Shown: positions 25,731 through 35,569, counted from the first letter of the stretch. The stretch: DNA of 64,000 bases from Saprospiraceae bacterium (GCA_016722295.1 JADKGL010000028.1:1-64000); one strand, 5' to 3'. The notes: generated by a model from the sequence alone, not told the origin. Translations and numbers: made by a program.

Positions 25731-27881
25731 ATGAATTATTACAAAAGACATATTATCACAGCTGCTCTGCCTTATGCTAATGGACCTTTACATATCGGGC
25801 ATTTGGCAGGAGCATATTTAAATGCTGATATTTATTCTAGATTCATGAGGCTCATGAATAAAGATGTACTCTTTATCTGTGGCTCTGACGAACATGGTGC
25901 AGCAATCACAATGAGGGCATTGAAAGAAAACAAATCACCTCAAGAAATTATTGACATTTATCATAATCAGTTTGTTGATACCTTCAAAAAAATAGGCATC
26001 TCATTCGATTACTATCATCGCACCTCTTCAGAATTGCATCATGAAACTTCTCAAGATTTTTTTAGAACACTTCTAAAAAATGGAGAATTTACAATTCAAG
26101 AAACTGAACAATATTTCGATGAAAGCAAAAACCAATTTTTAGCAGATCGATATATCCAAGGAACTTGTCCTAAATGTCAGAATCCTATGGCGTATGGCGA
26201 TCAATGTGAGAAATGTGGTAGCTCTTTAAGTCCAACAGAACTCATCAATCCTAAATCAATGTTAAGTGGAAATGCACCAGTACTCAAGTATACAAAGCAT
26301 TGGTTTCTTGAAATGGATAAGCATGGCGAATGGTTAAAGAAATGGATAAATGAAGGAATATTGGATGGACAAGAACATCATGATAGTGAGAATTGGAAGA
26401 ATCATGTTCTTGGACAATGCAATTCATGGATAGACAATGGACTTCTGCCAAGAGCTATGACCAGAGATTTAGATTGGGGAGTAGATGTTCCTCAAGAATT
26501 AGAAGGATCAAAGGGTAAAAAACTCTATGTATGGCTCGATGCTCCGATAGGTTATATTTCTGCGACAAAACAATGGGCCAAGGAAAATGATAAGGATTGG
26601 AAATCTTATTGGTGTGATCCAGAAAGTGAACTTATACATTTTATTGGTAAAGATAATATTGTATTTCATTGTTTGATTTTTCCATCCATTCTCAAGGCAC
26701 ATGGTGGTTATAATTTGCCGGTCAATGTTCCTGCGAACCAATTCATGAATCTTGAAGGGCAGAAGATTTCAACTTCTAGGAATTGGGCAGTGTGGGTACA
26801 TGAGTATCTTCAAGAATTGCCAGGTATGGAGGATTCACTTCGATACTATTTGATCAAGTCCATGCCAGAACAGAAAGATAGTGAATTCACATGGAAAGGA
26901 TTTCAAGAAGCTCACAATACAGAATTGGTAAATAATTTATCCAATTTTGTAAATCGTGTTTTGGTACTTACTCAAAAATATTACGATGGGAAGGTACCAG
27001 ATTTTGATCCTGATGAATCTTTCGAAGGCATCGGAGATGATGAAATGGGCGGATTCCATGATGGTGAAATTTTATTTTTATTTGATAAGATTCAAATAAT
27101 GAATGATTGCTTCCGCAAATTTGATTTCAGAGGAGCATTAAAAATCATGATGGATATTTCATCTTATGGGAATCTTTTACTTCAGAAAAATGAACCTTGG
27201 AAACAATTTAAAAAGAATCCAGAACAAGTAGCTGTAGTTTTGAATCTTGCATTGCAAATAGTGCATATACTTGGAATAATTTCAAGACCTTTCCTTCCTT
27301 TTACTTCAGATAAAATACGTAATTTGTTGAGCTTGGAGCCTCTTACAGAAACAGATGAATTGCTCATTTTACTTGATGATATGGCAGAGGGAGTCGAATT
27401 ATTGCCAGTCGATCAAAAAATATCTGGTACGGAGTATTTGTTTTCAAGAATCGAAGATCCAATCATCCAAACACAAATAGATAAATTGCACAGTTCATTA
27501 GCTGAAAGCAATCAAGAAAAAAAGGAAAATGCAATACTATTCGAAGCTCAAAAAGAAGAAATAAGTATCGATGAATTTGCAAAAATAGATATTCGAACTG
27601 CCAAAATCTTGGAGGCCGAACGGATCCCGAAAGCTGACAAATTATTAAAACTAAAATTGGATTTAGGATACGAGATCAGAACAGTAGCAAGTGGAATAGC
27701 GGAGCATTTTTCTCCTGATGAAATTATTGGAAAAGAGGTACTTATTTTAGCCAATCTTGCTCCCCGCACAATTCGTGGTGTAGAATCAAGAGGAATGATT
27801 TTAATGGCTTCTGATCCTAATGGAAAATTATCTTTCGTAAGTCCTCAATCTGGGTGGAACTCTGGAATGATCGTAAAGTAA
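25731..27881 (+). CDS. metG: Methionyl-tRNA synthetase
   Basis: MetG charges tRNA-Met. The 716-residue protein has the class I HIGH motif (LPYANGPLHIGHLAGAYL), a zinc knuckle (CPKCQNPM...CEKCG), the KMSKS loop as KISTSRNWA, the anticodon-binding helical domain (about 400-560), and a C-terminal EMAP/Arc1p-like tRNA-binding domain (IDIRTAKILEAERIPKADKL, ending near SGMIVK). The start chosen is the ATG at 25731 (MNYYKRHIITAALPYANG). It is convergent with the next gene, six bases away. Confidence 0.97.
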   Translation: MNYYKRHIITAALPYANGPLHIGHLAGAYLNADIYSRFMRLMNKDVLFICGSDEHGAAITMRALKENKSPQEIIDIYHNQFVDTFKKIGISFDYYHRTSSELHHETSQDFFRTLLKNGEFTIQETEQYFDESKNQFLADRYIQGTCPKCQNPMAYGDQCEKCGSSLSPTELINPKSMLSGNAPVLKYTKHWFLEMDKHGEWLKKWINEGILDGQEHHDSENWKNHVLGQCNSWIDNGLLPRAMTRDLDWGVDVPQELEGSKGKKLYVWLDAPIGYISATKQWAKENDKDWKSYWCDPESELIHFIGKDNIVFHCLIFPSILKAHGGYNLPVNVPANQFMNLEGQKISTSRNWAVWVHEYLQELPGMEDSLRYYLIKSMPEQKDSEFTWKGFQEAHNTELVNNLSNFVNRVLVLTQKYYDGKVPDFDPDESFEGIGDDEMGGFHDGEILFLFDKIQIMNDCFRKFDFRGALKIMMDISSYGNLLLQKNEPWKQFKKNPEQVAVVLNLALQIVHILGIISRPFLPFTSDKIRNLLSLEPLTETDELLILLDDMAEGVELLPVDQKISGTEYLFSRIEDPIIQTQIDKLHSSLAESNQEKKENAILFEAQKEEISIDEFAKIDIRTAKILEAERIPKADKLLKLKLDLGYEIRTVASGIAEHFSPDEIIGKEVLILANLAPRTIRGVESRGMILMASDPNGKLSFVSPQSGWNSGMIVK

Positions 27882-27887
27882 ATAAAA

Positions 27888-28835
27888 TTATTTTTTCTTC
27901 GCTTCCTTTATGCCGTCTATGAAATTCAAAATTTGAATTTTCTTCTTCTCATTTAAACTACTATGTTTTTTACATTGCTTGTAAGAATGTAATAACCATC
28001 TTGTCAACTGAGGATATTGAAATTCTAAATAATTTGCTTCATTAAAATTCATAAATCCAACATTCACTTCATTAGAATGAAGTAGTAGATACGAGGAAGT
28101 ATTGATAGCATGGTGATCCTCTGAATCAATTGAACCATTAGAATCTGTAAGCACAAAGATTGAATTCTCCTTCAATAAATTTGTTTTAATAATATCTAGA
28201 TGTAGGTCGTACAAATATTCATAGTCTCTTCTTTTCAACGTGCTATTCTCATACAATGAATTAAGCCTTAAAAATTCATGTTCAATAGCGTGCAAATTCC
28301 ATATTTCTTCATATTTAACTGATGCATACATATTTGAAATTCGAACACAATCATCATATATTTTATCATCTATATTATCATTATGAAAAGATATTTTTTT
28401 CCTTTCTACTTTATTTAATAAAGAGCATGAACGAGAAAATATTTTGTATGCAGCTAATGTAGGATCATTAAAAAAATAAAAAAAAGGAATCTCATTTGAA
28501 TAGGACTTGATCTCCATATTTTGAGTATGGCTTTCAGATAATATCTTCTGGAGTGATTCTGTAAAAACTTCAATAGAATCACACGAATCCATCAAAGCAT
28601 TTAGATTATTTTTATTAACTAAATTTACGACTTCATCAAAATCGATTTTATATTTTTTCGATAGAAAAAGAAATTCATCCAATGAGTATGATGATTCAAA
28701 TCTAGATTTTTTATAGACTGCATCTATTCCAAGATTAAGTGCATTCGCTAACTCTTGGACCCATCGTTTTCGATCGAAAACACGACTCAACAAAATCTTT
28801 TGAAATGACTCTGCAAATAATTTATAGTCCATCAT
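27888..28835 (-). CDS. Putative HTH-like regulator, Bacteroidota-specific
   Basis: The 315-residue cytoplasmic protein has no signal peptide. Residues 1-75 have the pattern of a divergent HTH (LANALNLGIDAVYKKSRFES, then YSLDEFLFLSKKYKIDFDEV). The remainder is helical, rich in Tyr, Asn and Ser, with no enzymatic motif I recognise, and ends in a Lys-rich tail. Proteins of this kind occur in Saprospirales-type genomes beside secreted-protein genes; a regulatory role is inference. Confidence 0.6.
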   Translation of the reverse strand: MMDYKLFAESFQKILLSRVFDRKRWVQELANALNLGIDAVYKKSRFESSYSLDEFLFLSKKYKIDFDEVVNLVNKNNLNALMDSCDSIEVFTESLQKILSESHTQNMEIKSYSNEIPFFYFFNDPTLAAYKIFSRSCSLLNKVERKKISFHNDNIDDKIYDDCVRISNMYASVKYEEIWNLHAIEHEFLRLNSLYENSTLKRRDYEYLYDLHLDIIKTNLLKENSIFVLTDSNGSIDSEDHHAINTSSYLLLHSNEVNVGFMNFNEANYLEFQYPQLTRWLLHSYKQCKKHSSLNEKKKIQILNFIDGIKEAKKK

Positions 28836-29564
28836 TTATTTAAGTAGATTAAACATTAAAAAAAATTCATTAATTCCATTCAATTTAATCACAAAATTAA
28901 TAATTTATTGAAAGCTCACTTCAATCTGAGTCCATCATTTTAACTTTTATAATTTATATCCAATAAAAGCATTATATTAAAGAATTATGTAATATTTAAT
29001 TACCATCTTTTATGCAAGAATAGATATAAGCATAGATCTTAAAAAAATATTAACTATGTTGACAAAAATCATAGAAAATTGAGGCAACGTGGACAAAACG
29101 TATGCTAAAAAAGGAGGGCCTTTATAAATGAACAAGTGATCGACCCAATTTCGAATAAAAACAGATATTTACATAAACGACTTAGAAGTGCTTCTAAGAG
29201 TCATCAAGATTTAAAAAAATCTTGTAAAAAGGGCTATTATTATCCCTTATAAGATGCTCTCCAGCAGAAGCTATTCCGGTTTCATATGACGGAACATAAT
29301 AAAGACGTTAAAATATATTCTGTTGAAGTTCCTAAAAAAAACCTACTTTTTGTCCACATGAACTTAACGTCTCAAATATAGCCTATTTTTTTTCAATCGA
29401 CCAAAATTGACAATCTATAATAGTACATTGCCAAAGTAAGCATATATTCAAATTCAATTTAGTTGAAAAATAAGTATACAGCTTACGTTAAAGACTTTAT
29501 ATAAATGAAGAAAACTGAATTGCTTTCTAGTAGGAATGCGTATGCGAATTCTAAAATGCTGCGC
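28836..29564. other. Gene-free 729-base stretch holding an IS/MITE-like remnant
   Basis: No intact gene is visible. The outer parts (28836-29088 and 29358-29564) are A/T-rich with no clear feature beyond a possible promoter for the HTH gene. The central 269 bases are described as a mobile-element remnant. Confidence 0.6.
29089..29357 (+). mobile_element. Transposable-element remnant with terminal inverted repeats
   Basis: The ends are GTGGACAAAA (29089-29098) and its complement TTTTGTCCAC (29348-29357). The match continues to 14 of 16 bases if the next six are included. Inside, the frame from 29127 reads a fragment with NRYLHKRLRSASKS, reminiscent of the C-terminal part of DDE transposases with a HKRLRSAYRSL block (recall, not searched), broken by a TAA. 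At 269 bases it cannot be autonomous: a decayed IS or a MITE. Confidence 0.5.
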
Positions 29565-31703
29565 TCAATATCTCTTTATATCACTTAATATTTTAATCGA
29601 TTCAGCGATTTGGAAATCCTTACAAATTGACTTTAAAAAATCTTCATTCCGACCCACTCTTGAAGAGTCAAGATTGATGTAATCTTGATCAGCCTTCAGA
29701 TTCGATGCTTGCATTCCAGCTATTGCATCTGCGCCAAGTTTCTCAAATTTCTTTGCTTCTTCATTTCTTTTTTCAACCAAAGATTTATAAGCGTTGTAAT
29801 TCAAAGGAATTTCTGTTTGTTTTCTTATTTCTCTCAAACGATTTACATTTTCAACTGTCGTAACATATCGTTGATTTTTTGCCAATCGAGCAGCAGCTTT
29901 TTGCTTTATTTCTTCCATATTCGCAATGATGAATGCAGATTGATTATAATTTTGTTTTGAGATTTCATCAAATGGCATGGGATGCTCATATTCTTTTTCC
30001 CCAAGATCATAACTAGAATAAACATCCGGTATTAGCACATCTGGTTCCACTCCTTTTAATTGAACTGACCCCCCATTAACTCGATAATATTTCTGAATTG
30101 TAATTTTCAATTCCCCTAAAGGTCTTACTTCAATTTTGTTTCCACTTGCATCCGCAATGTCTAAAGAGTTTGTATTCACTGCACGATCTAAATTGATAAA
30201 ACGTTGGACAGATCCTTTCCCAAATGTGTGAGATCCACCTACAATAACGGCTCTCTTATAATCCTGTAAACATGCAGCAATAATCTCTGAAGCACTTGCA
30301 CTATTGCTATTTATCAATACAACCATAGGCCCATCAAATAATACAGAATGATCAGTATCATTGTATGGACTAACATTTGATCTATTTTTAACTTGTACTA
30401 TCGGACCTTGCTCAATAAATAATCCGGACATATCGACAACTTCTTGAAGCGAACCTCCTCCATTATTTCGCAAATCTAAAATAATTGACTTTGCTCCTTC
30501 ATTTTTTAATTTTTCTACTTCCTTTGCAATATCTTTTGCAGCACTTGGACCTCCTGGATTATCAAAATCTGCATAGAATTTTGGCAATTTAATATATCCA
30601 ACATTTGATGATACACTGTCCAATGTAAGCATCGAAGATCTTGCAAATCCTTCATCCATGATCACCTCATCACGTATGATCGTGATATCTTTGATCGTGC
30701 CATTGGGCTTTTTTACTTTTAATATGACAACAGTGCCTTTCTTGCCTCTGACGATCTTTACGACATCATCTATTTTCATACCTTTGATGTCTACTGGCTC
30801 ACCACCTTTTTGAGTGACTGACATAAGAATATCATTTGCTTCCAATTCTTTTTGCTTCCAAGCTGGACCACCAGGTACGATCGAAGCAACTTTAGTATAT
30901 TCTTTTTCCGTTTGGAGTCTTGCACCTATTCCCTCCAATTTTCCTGACATATTGATATTGAAATCTTCTTTATCCTTTGGTGAAAAATAATCAGTATGCG
31001 GATCGTAAATATGAGCTAATGTGTTTAAGTACATTTCAAATCGATCAGAACGTTTAATCTCCTTTAATCTCTTGAACCATGCATCCATGTTTTCTTTCAC
31101 TTCATTTCGAATCTCGAGTACTATACTATCTTCTGGTCTTGTTTTCTTCTCCTTCTCTAATGTCTTCTTCTCATCATAATATCGAGATATAAATTCATAG
31201 GTCAATGATTTATTCCATCTACTTTCAAGCTCTTTATTATTTGAAGCCCATGCTAATTTTTCTTCTTCTGTTTCAAGTGTTCCATTTGATTCAAAATCAA
31301 AAGGCATATCAATATACTTCTTATAATTCTCTTCAGCTCGGGTTACAATTTGCTCAAAAAGCACATTGCTTTTCTCAAAAAACTCTAGGTTTCCTGATTT
31401 AAAATGATCGTCAATCTGCGTCTTATAGCTTGCCAATGTTTGAATATCTTCATTGGAAAAAAATCTTTTTGTAGGATCTAAATTAATAAAGTATTCATCG
31501 AATGCAGTAGCTGAAAACTTATCATCTATTGTCATTGGTGAATAATGGTAGGACAATAAAATATCATGGATACTTTTTAAGATCAAACCTTCTTTAGTCT
31601 TTGGTTCTGGTCCATTAATTCCATTTGCTGAAAAACAAGCAAATAACATCAATATTGGAAAAAATAAAATCCATGATTTTTTACTATTCATTTTCTGTTC
31701 CAT
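29565..31703 (-). CDS. Carboxy-terminal processing protease (S41, Tsp/Prc-like)
   Basis: Tail-specific proteases act in the periplasm on envelope or mistargeted proteins. The 712 residues start with a lipoprotein-type signal (LMLFACFSANG). A helical N-terminal region is followed by a PDZ domain (about 250-340), the S41 core with LDLRNNGGGSLQEVVDMSG, Ser in NSNSASASEIIAACL and Lys in GGSHTFGKGSVQ, and a C-terminal DUF3340-like helical domain. Size and order match Prc of E. coli rather than short CtpA enzymes. An ATG four codons in is an alternative start. Confidence 0.93.
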   Translation of the reverse strand: MEQKMNSKKSWILFFPILMLFACFSANGINGPEPKTKEGLILKSIHDILLSYHYSPMTIDDKFSATAFDEYFINLDPTKRFFSNEDIQTLASYKTQIDDHFKSGNLEFFEKSNVLFEQIVTRAEENYKKYIDMPFDFESNGTLETEEEKLAWASNNKELESRWNKSLTYEFISRYYDEKKTLEKEKKTRPEDSIVLEIRNEVKENMDAWFKRLKEIKRSDRFEMYLNTLAHIYDPHTDYFSPKDKEDFNINMSGKLEGIGARLQTEKEYTKVASIVPGGPAWKQKELEANDILMSVTQKGGEPVDIKGMKIDDVVKIVRGKKGTVVILKVKKPNGTIKDITIIRDEVIMDEGFARSSMLTLDSVSSNVGYIKLPKFYADFDNPGGPSAAKDIAKEVEKLKNEGAKSIILDLRNNGGGSLQEVVDMSGLFIEQGPIVQVKNRSNVSPYNDTDHSVLFDGPMVVLINSNSASASEIIAACLQDYKRAVIVGGSHTFGKGSVQRFINLDRAVNTNSLDIADASGNKIEVRPLGELKITIQKYYRVNGGSVQLKGVEPDVLIPDVYSSYDLGEKEYEHPMPFDEISKQNYNQSAFIIANMEEIKQKAAARLAKNQRYVTTVENVNRLREIRKQTEIPLNYNAYKSLVEKRNEEAKKFEKLGADAIAGMQASNLKADQDYINLDSSRVGRNEDFLKSICKDFQIAESIKILSDIKRY

Positions 31704-31895
31704 TTATTTTTAATATGCAATAATTATAACACAAATTTTCATTTTAAATGCTATTCCTTAAAGGTTTTACGAGTATTTTAACACTCTTAGCGCTAAAAAA
31801 GAGACAATTAGAAAAATTCGATACAAATATATTTACTTTTTCTAATGCGATTCAATATTTTTAAACACCGATTAAATACGAAAAGTTTCGTAGTT

Positions 31896-32477
31896 TTATT
31901 TTATATAAAAAGAAATTTCTTCAATTGCTTTCCTTTTGCGGACTATATTCGGTAATTCGGTAGGCCAACCAAGATAAAACAAACCTAAGCAATTCGTGAT
32001 GTCCTTCAGCTCGAAATATCGAACTAGTTCACTAATAGCAGCAGGTGTACTCCAATATCCACCCAATTGATGTGCTGAAGCCGTCAACCACAAGTTCTGA
32101 ACGGCACAGGCTACCGCTGCTGTTTCTTCCCATGATGGAATTACTGCTTCAGGGCTTCTGGTGATACAAATAGCAATCACCGCTCCAGATTGCAATGGTT
32201 TTTCAGCAGCTTTCTGCATTTTTTCCTGCGAAAAAACCTCCTGCGATGTATTGCTCCTATAATACTCGCCTAAAAACTTGGACAATTTGTTCAACCCATC
32301 CTCTGTAAAAATAACAAATCGCCAAGGTTCAGTCATTTTATGATTTGGCGCCCATCGAGCTGCTTCTACTAAGTCATTTATAATATCCTGACTTATAGCA
32401 CCTTGTTTGAAATTATGAGGATAAATTGATCTCCTCTTTTGAATATTATCAAGAATTATTTGAAAATCTGATTTCAT
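31896..32477 (-). CDS. Nitroreductase family oxidoreductase
   Basis: The 193-residue FMN-dependent oxidoreductase has the family start RRSIYPHNF, the LVEAARWAPNHKMTEPWRFV flavin-binding segment, AVACAVQNLWLTA and GLFYLGWPTELP. It resembles the YdjA-type short nitroreductases. It is divergent from the DtxR-type regulator with 50 bases in between that contain a palindromic operator, so it may be metal-regulated; substrate unknown. Confidence 0.9.
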   Translation of the reverse strand: MKSDFQIILDNIQKRRSIYPHNFKQGAISQDIINDLVEAARWAPNHKMTEPWRFVIFTEDGLNKLSKFLGEYYRSNTSQEVFSQEKMQKAAEKPLQSGAVIAICITRSPEAVIPSWEETAAVACAVQNLWLTASAHQLGGYWSTPAAISELVRYFELKDITNCLGLFYLGWPTELPNIVRKRKAIEEISFYIK

Positions 32478-32499
32478 AATTTTGTATTTCTTAAAATTT

Positions 32500-32519
32500 A
32501 TTTTAGATTTGTCTAAAAT
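32500..32519. promoter_or_regulatory. Palindromic operator for the DtxR/MntR-type regulator
   Basis: ATTTTAGATTTGTCTAAAAT has perfect 8-bp arms with a 4-base spacer. The TTTAG...CTAAA core resembles DtxR/MntR/SirR boxes. It lies in the 50-base space between the divergent nitroreductase and regulator genes and could control both. Confidence 0.7.
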
Positions 32520-32527
32520 TTATAATT

Positions 32528-33193
32528 GTGTATACTGAAACTGAAGAAAATTATTTGAAGGCAATATACAAAATTGCTCAAAAACAAGGTGAAAGTTCTA
32601 TCAATACCAAGTCAATTGCTGAAGAAATGGGGACAAGTGCAGCCTCAGTCACTGATATGATAAAACGACTTTCTGAAAAATCGCTTTTACAGTACGAGAA
32701 ATATTATGGCGTTAGCTTAACCAAAGAAGGACAAAAAATAGCCGTCCATTTGCTTAGGAAGCATAGACTATGGGAGGTATTTTTACATGACAAATTAAAT
32801 TTTACTTGGGTAGAGGTACATGAAGTCGCGGAACAATTAGAACATGTCAAATCCGATCTGTTAATTGAGAAACTTGATGCATTTCTAGGACATCCGAAAT
32901 TCGATCCCCACGGTGATCCCATTCCTAACTCTAATGGCAGTTTTACTTTTCGAAATCAAATACCATTATCCAATATTCGCGAAAAAAATATCAGGATTCA
33001 TGTTCTCGCAGTAAAACAACATGATAGCTCTTTCCTTAAACATTTAGATGATCTAAAAATAAAACCAGGAGAAGTATTTGAAATAATTCAATTTACAGAT
33101 TATGACAAATCCATGAAGCTATTGACAAAGAATGGAGATCAAATCGTCATCACGCACAAAGTAGCTGATGCAATTTTAGTTAGACCTCAATGA
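32528..33193 (+). CDS. DtxR/MntR-family metal-dependent transcriptional regulator
   Basis: This 221-residue regulator has an N-terminal winged HTH (MYTETEENYLKAIYKIAQ, then SIAEEMGTSAASVTDMIKRL), the metal-binding dimerisation domain (LLRKHRLWEVFL, WVEVHEVAEQLEH, HPKFDPHGDPIP) and a C-terminal FeoA-like SH3 domain (LDDLKIKPGEVFEIIQF). The start is a GTG at 32528. With bound metal it would repress the downstream uptake genes through the adjacent palindrome. It is followed by the solute-binding protein gene after 11 bases. Confidence 0.93.
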   Translation: MYTETEENYLKAIYKIAQKQGESSINTKSIAEEMGTSAASVTDMIKRLSEKSLLQYEKYYGVSLTKEGQKIAVHLLRKHRLWEVFLHDKLNFTWVEVHEVAEQLEHVKSDLLIEKLDAFLGHPKFDPHGDPIPNSNGSFTFRNQIPLSNIREKNIRIHVLAVKQHDSSFLKHLDDLKIKPGEVFEIIQFTDYDKSMKLLTKNGDQIVITHKVADAILVRPQ

Positions 33194-33204
33194 TCAATTG
33201 ACTT

Positions 33205-34194
33205 ATGAGATATATACTTGTACTCTTCCTTTTTTGCACGTTAACCATTCAGTTGAGTTATTCCCAAAAAATCAATGTGATCGCCACTGCATCTATGTGG
33301 GCCGATATGGCAAAAGTGATTGGTGGTGACATGATAGACGTAAGTAGTATTGTGCCGGTCGGTTCTGATCCTCATTTATATGAACCTACTCCATCTGATA
33401 TTGGTAAAATTAAATCCGCAGATTTGATTTTTATCAATGGTCTTACATTTGAAAGTTGGTTGACTAAATTAATAAACAACATAAGTGAAGAAAAAAAAAT
33501 AGTATTATTGACGAAAAACATAGCTCCAATCACAAGTACTGAACATAAAGGTGCGACAGATCCTCATGCTTGGATGGATGTAGAAAATGGGATTTCTTAT
33601 GCCTTAGAAATTTGCAAAGCGCTACAAAAAATAGATCCATTTCATGAAAGAGAATTTCAATTTAATTTTGACATTTACAAGAAGCAATTAGAAGAGCTCC
33701 ATATCTATATCAAAAGTCGCTTTGACGCTATTCCAAAAAACAAAAAAGTACTTATTACATCGCATGATGCTTTTCAATATTTTGGAAGAAAATATGGTTT
33801 AGAAATATTTTCACTTTTGGGAGTTTCTACCGATGCAGATGTTCAGACGAATGATCTCATTAAAATAAATGAGATTATACGGTTAAGGAATATTCCAGCG
33901 ATTTTTATTGAAAGCACCATTAATCCAAAAATAATGCAAGGTATACGCTCTGAAAACAATGTAAAAATCGGTGGAAAACTCTATGCAGATTCCATTGGAG
34001 ATGAAAATTCAGAAGCGTCTACTTATTTAAAAATGATGAAATATAATACAGACATTATTTCAAATGCGCTTAGCAATTCAAGTTCTGACGACACTAGAAA
34101 TAATATACAATCTAAATCGCGTTGGATCATTCCTTTCTTGATTTCATTTTACATATGCGCATTTATTGCGCTCTATTTAATCAATAGAAAATAA
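33205..34194 (+). CDS. Metal ABC transporter solute-binding protein (ZnuA/TroA/MntA-like) with C-terminal membrane anchor
   Basis: This periplasmic receptor binds Zn(II) or Mn(II). It has a signal peptide (1-20) and the cluster A-I ligand set: His57 (GSDPHLYEPT), His121 (TDPHAWMD), His187 (SHDAFQYF) and Asp262 (LYADSIG), that is, a TroA-like three-His/one-Asp site, so metal identity is uncertain. Unusually, residues 306-326 form a hydrophobic helix followed by INRK, which would tether the protein to the inner membrane; family members normally end after the second lobe. The ATPase gene follows two bases later. Confidence 0.9.
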   Translation: MRYILVLFLFCTLTIQLSYSQKINVIATASMWADMAKVIGGDMIDVSSIVPVGSDPHLYEPTPSDIGKIKSADLIFINGLTFESWLTKLINNISEEKKIVLLTKNIAPITSTEHKGATDPHAWMDVENGISYALEICKALQKIDPFHEREFQFNFDIYKKQLEELHIYIKSRFDAIPKNKKVLITSHDAFQYFGRKYGLEIFSLLGVSTDADVQTNDLIKINEIIRLRNIPAIFIESTINPKIMQGIRSENNVKIGGKLYADSIGDENSEASTYLKMMKYNTDIISNALSNSSSDDTRNNIQSKSRWIIPFLISFYICAFIALYLINRK

Positions 34195-34196
34195 AC

Positions 34197-34931
34197 ATGG
34201 CAGTATCAATACAAATCAATGGAATCTCTGTAGCTTATGGACACAAAAGAGTATTGTCTAATATCTATTTAAAAATAGAACCAGGTTACATCCATGGTTT
34301 AATTGGACCGAATGGCGCTGGAAAATCCACTTTGTTCAAATGCATTTTAGGTCAAGTAAAACCAAGCGCAGGTGAAGTGATTCTCCTTGGAGAACCTGCA
34401 AAAAATAATCTTGAGAAAATTGCTTATGTGCCTCAAAAAGATGACATTGACTGGCAATTTCCCACCACTGTTCTAGATGTCGTAATGATGGGCAGATATC
34501 CATATAAAAAATGGTATCAATTCATGAATAAAAAAGATAAAACAATGGCCCTTGATGCAATCGAACAAATAGGAATGAGTGAATTCATTCATAGACAAAT
34601 CGGTGAGCTGTCTGGTGGTCAACAACAACGAGTTTTTATTGCTCGTGCACTATGTCAAGATTCAGATATTTTTTTAATGGATGAACCCTTTGTTGGCGTT
34701 GATGCTAAAACAGAAAAAATAATAATCGATCTATTGAAAAAATTATCAAACGAAGGAAAAACTATTCTAGTGGTGCACCATGATTTGGAAAGTGTGCAGC
34801 ATTATTTTAATCGTGTAATCCTAATTAATCAACGATTAATTGGCTATGGAGATACCAATGTTGTTTTTACAAAAGAAAATATAGGAAAAACCTTCTCTAG
34901 TCAATCTCATTTAATACAACAACATTTTTAG
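34197..34931 (+). CDS. Metal ABC transporter ATP-binding protein (ZnuC/MntB-like)
   Basis: The 244-residue nucleotide-binding subunit shows Walker A GPNGAGKST (about 37-45), the Q-loop in YVPQKDDIDWQFPTTV typical of Mn/Zn transporters, signature LSGGQQQR, Walker B IFLMDEP and the H-loop VVHHD. It is packed directly after the solute-binding protein and directly before a DUF2064 gene. No permease gene follows, though it normally would. Confidence 0.94.
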   Translation: MAVSIQINGISVAYGHKRVLSNIYLKIEPGYIHGLIGPNGAGKSTLFKCILGQVKPSAGEVILLGEPAKNNLEKIAYVPQKDDIDWQFPTTVLDVVMMGRYPYKKWYQFMNKKDKTMALDAIEQIGMSEFIHRQIGELSGGQQQRVFIARALCQDSDIFLMDEPFVGVDAKTEKIIIDLLKKLSNEGKTILVVHHDLESVQHYFNRVILINQRLIGYGDTNVVFTKENIGKTFSSQSHLIQQHF

Positions 34932-34932
34932 A

Positions 34933-35529
34933 ATGAACGCAATAATAATCTTCATTCGAAATCCTATTCTAGGAAAAGTAAAAACAAGATTAGCCAGAGA
35001 AATTGGCGATTTGCAAGCTCTCCAAATCTACAATCAACTTTTAAACATCACACGTGACGTATCATTAGAATCACATGCCATAAAATATTTATTCTATAGT
35101 GACTTTATACAAAATGACGACGAGTGGGATTCCAATTATAATAAAATGTTACAGACAGGAAACGATTTAGGAGAGAGGATGAAAGTGGCATTTCAATCGA
35201 TTCTTCAAAGGCATTCAAAATGCATTATAATAGGGAGTGATTGCCCCTATATAAGTGAAAAACTTATAGAATCCGCCTTTACTTCATTAGATCAAAATGA
35301 TGTTGTCATTGGTCCTGCAAAAGATGGAGGATACTATTTGCTAGGCATGAATAAGTTGATACTTGAGATATTCACAGATATGGCATGGAGTCAACAGCAT
35401 CTTCTTACCCAAACAAAAGCCAAGTTGGACGAACTCAATTATTCTTACTGCGAATTAGACATATTAGAAGATATAGATACATTAAAAGAATGGGAGAATT
35501 ATAAGAAATCTATAAATCAATCGAATTGA
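34933..35529 (+). CDS. TIGR04282/DUF2064 family glycosyltransferase-like protein
   Basis: The 198-residue GT-A fold protein belongs to a nucleotidyl/glycosyltransferase family named for arsenosugar biosynthesis. Visible signatures are IFIRNPILGKVKTRLAREIG, GNDLGERM, IIGSDCPYI and VIGPAKDGGYYLLGM. It begins one base after the ABC ATPase stop, where a permease would be expected, so it is in the same transcript; a link with metal uptake is not obvious. Confidence 0.88.
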   Translation: MNAIIIFIRNPILGKVKTRLAREIGDLQALQIYNQLLNITRDVSLESHAIKYLFYSDFIQNDDEWDSNYNKMLQTGNDLGERMKVAFQSILQRHSKCIIIGSDCPYISEKLIESAFTSLDQNDVVIGPAKDGGYYLLGMNKLILEIFTDMAWSQQHLLTQTKAKLDELNYSYCELDILEDIDTLKEWENYKKSINQSN

Positions 35530-35569
35530 ATTCATCAACCTTTATTTTATCTCTCTGTTATTTATTGCT

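Noticed and set aside
34932..35529. DUF2064 protein as a replacement permease
   Set aside because: It has no membrane helices and clear GT-A family motifs, so it cannot fill the permease role.
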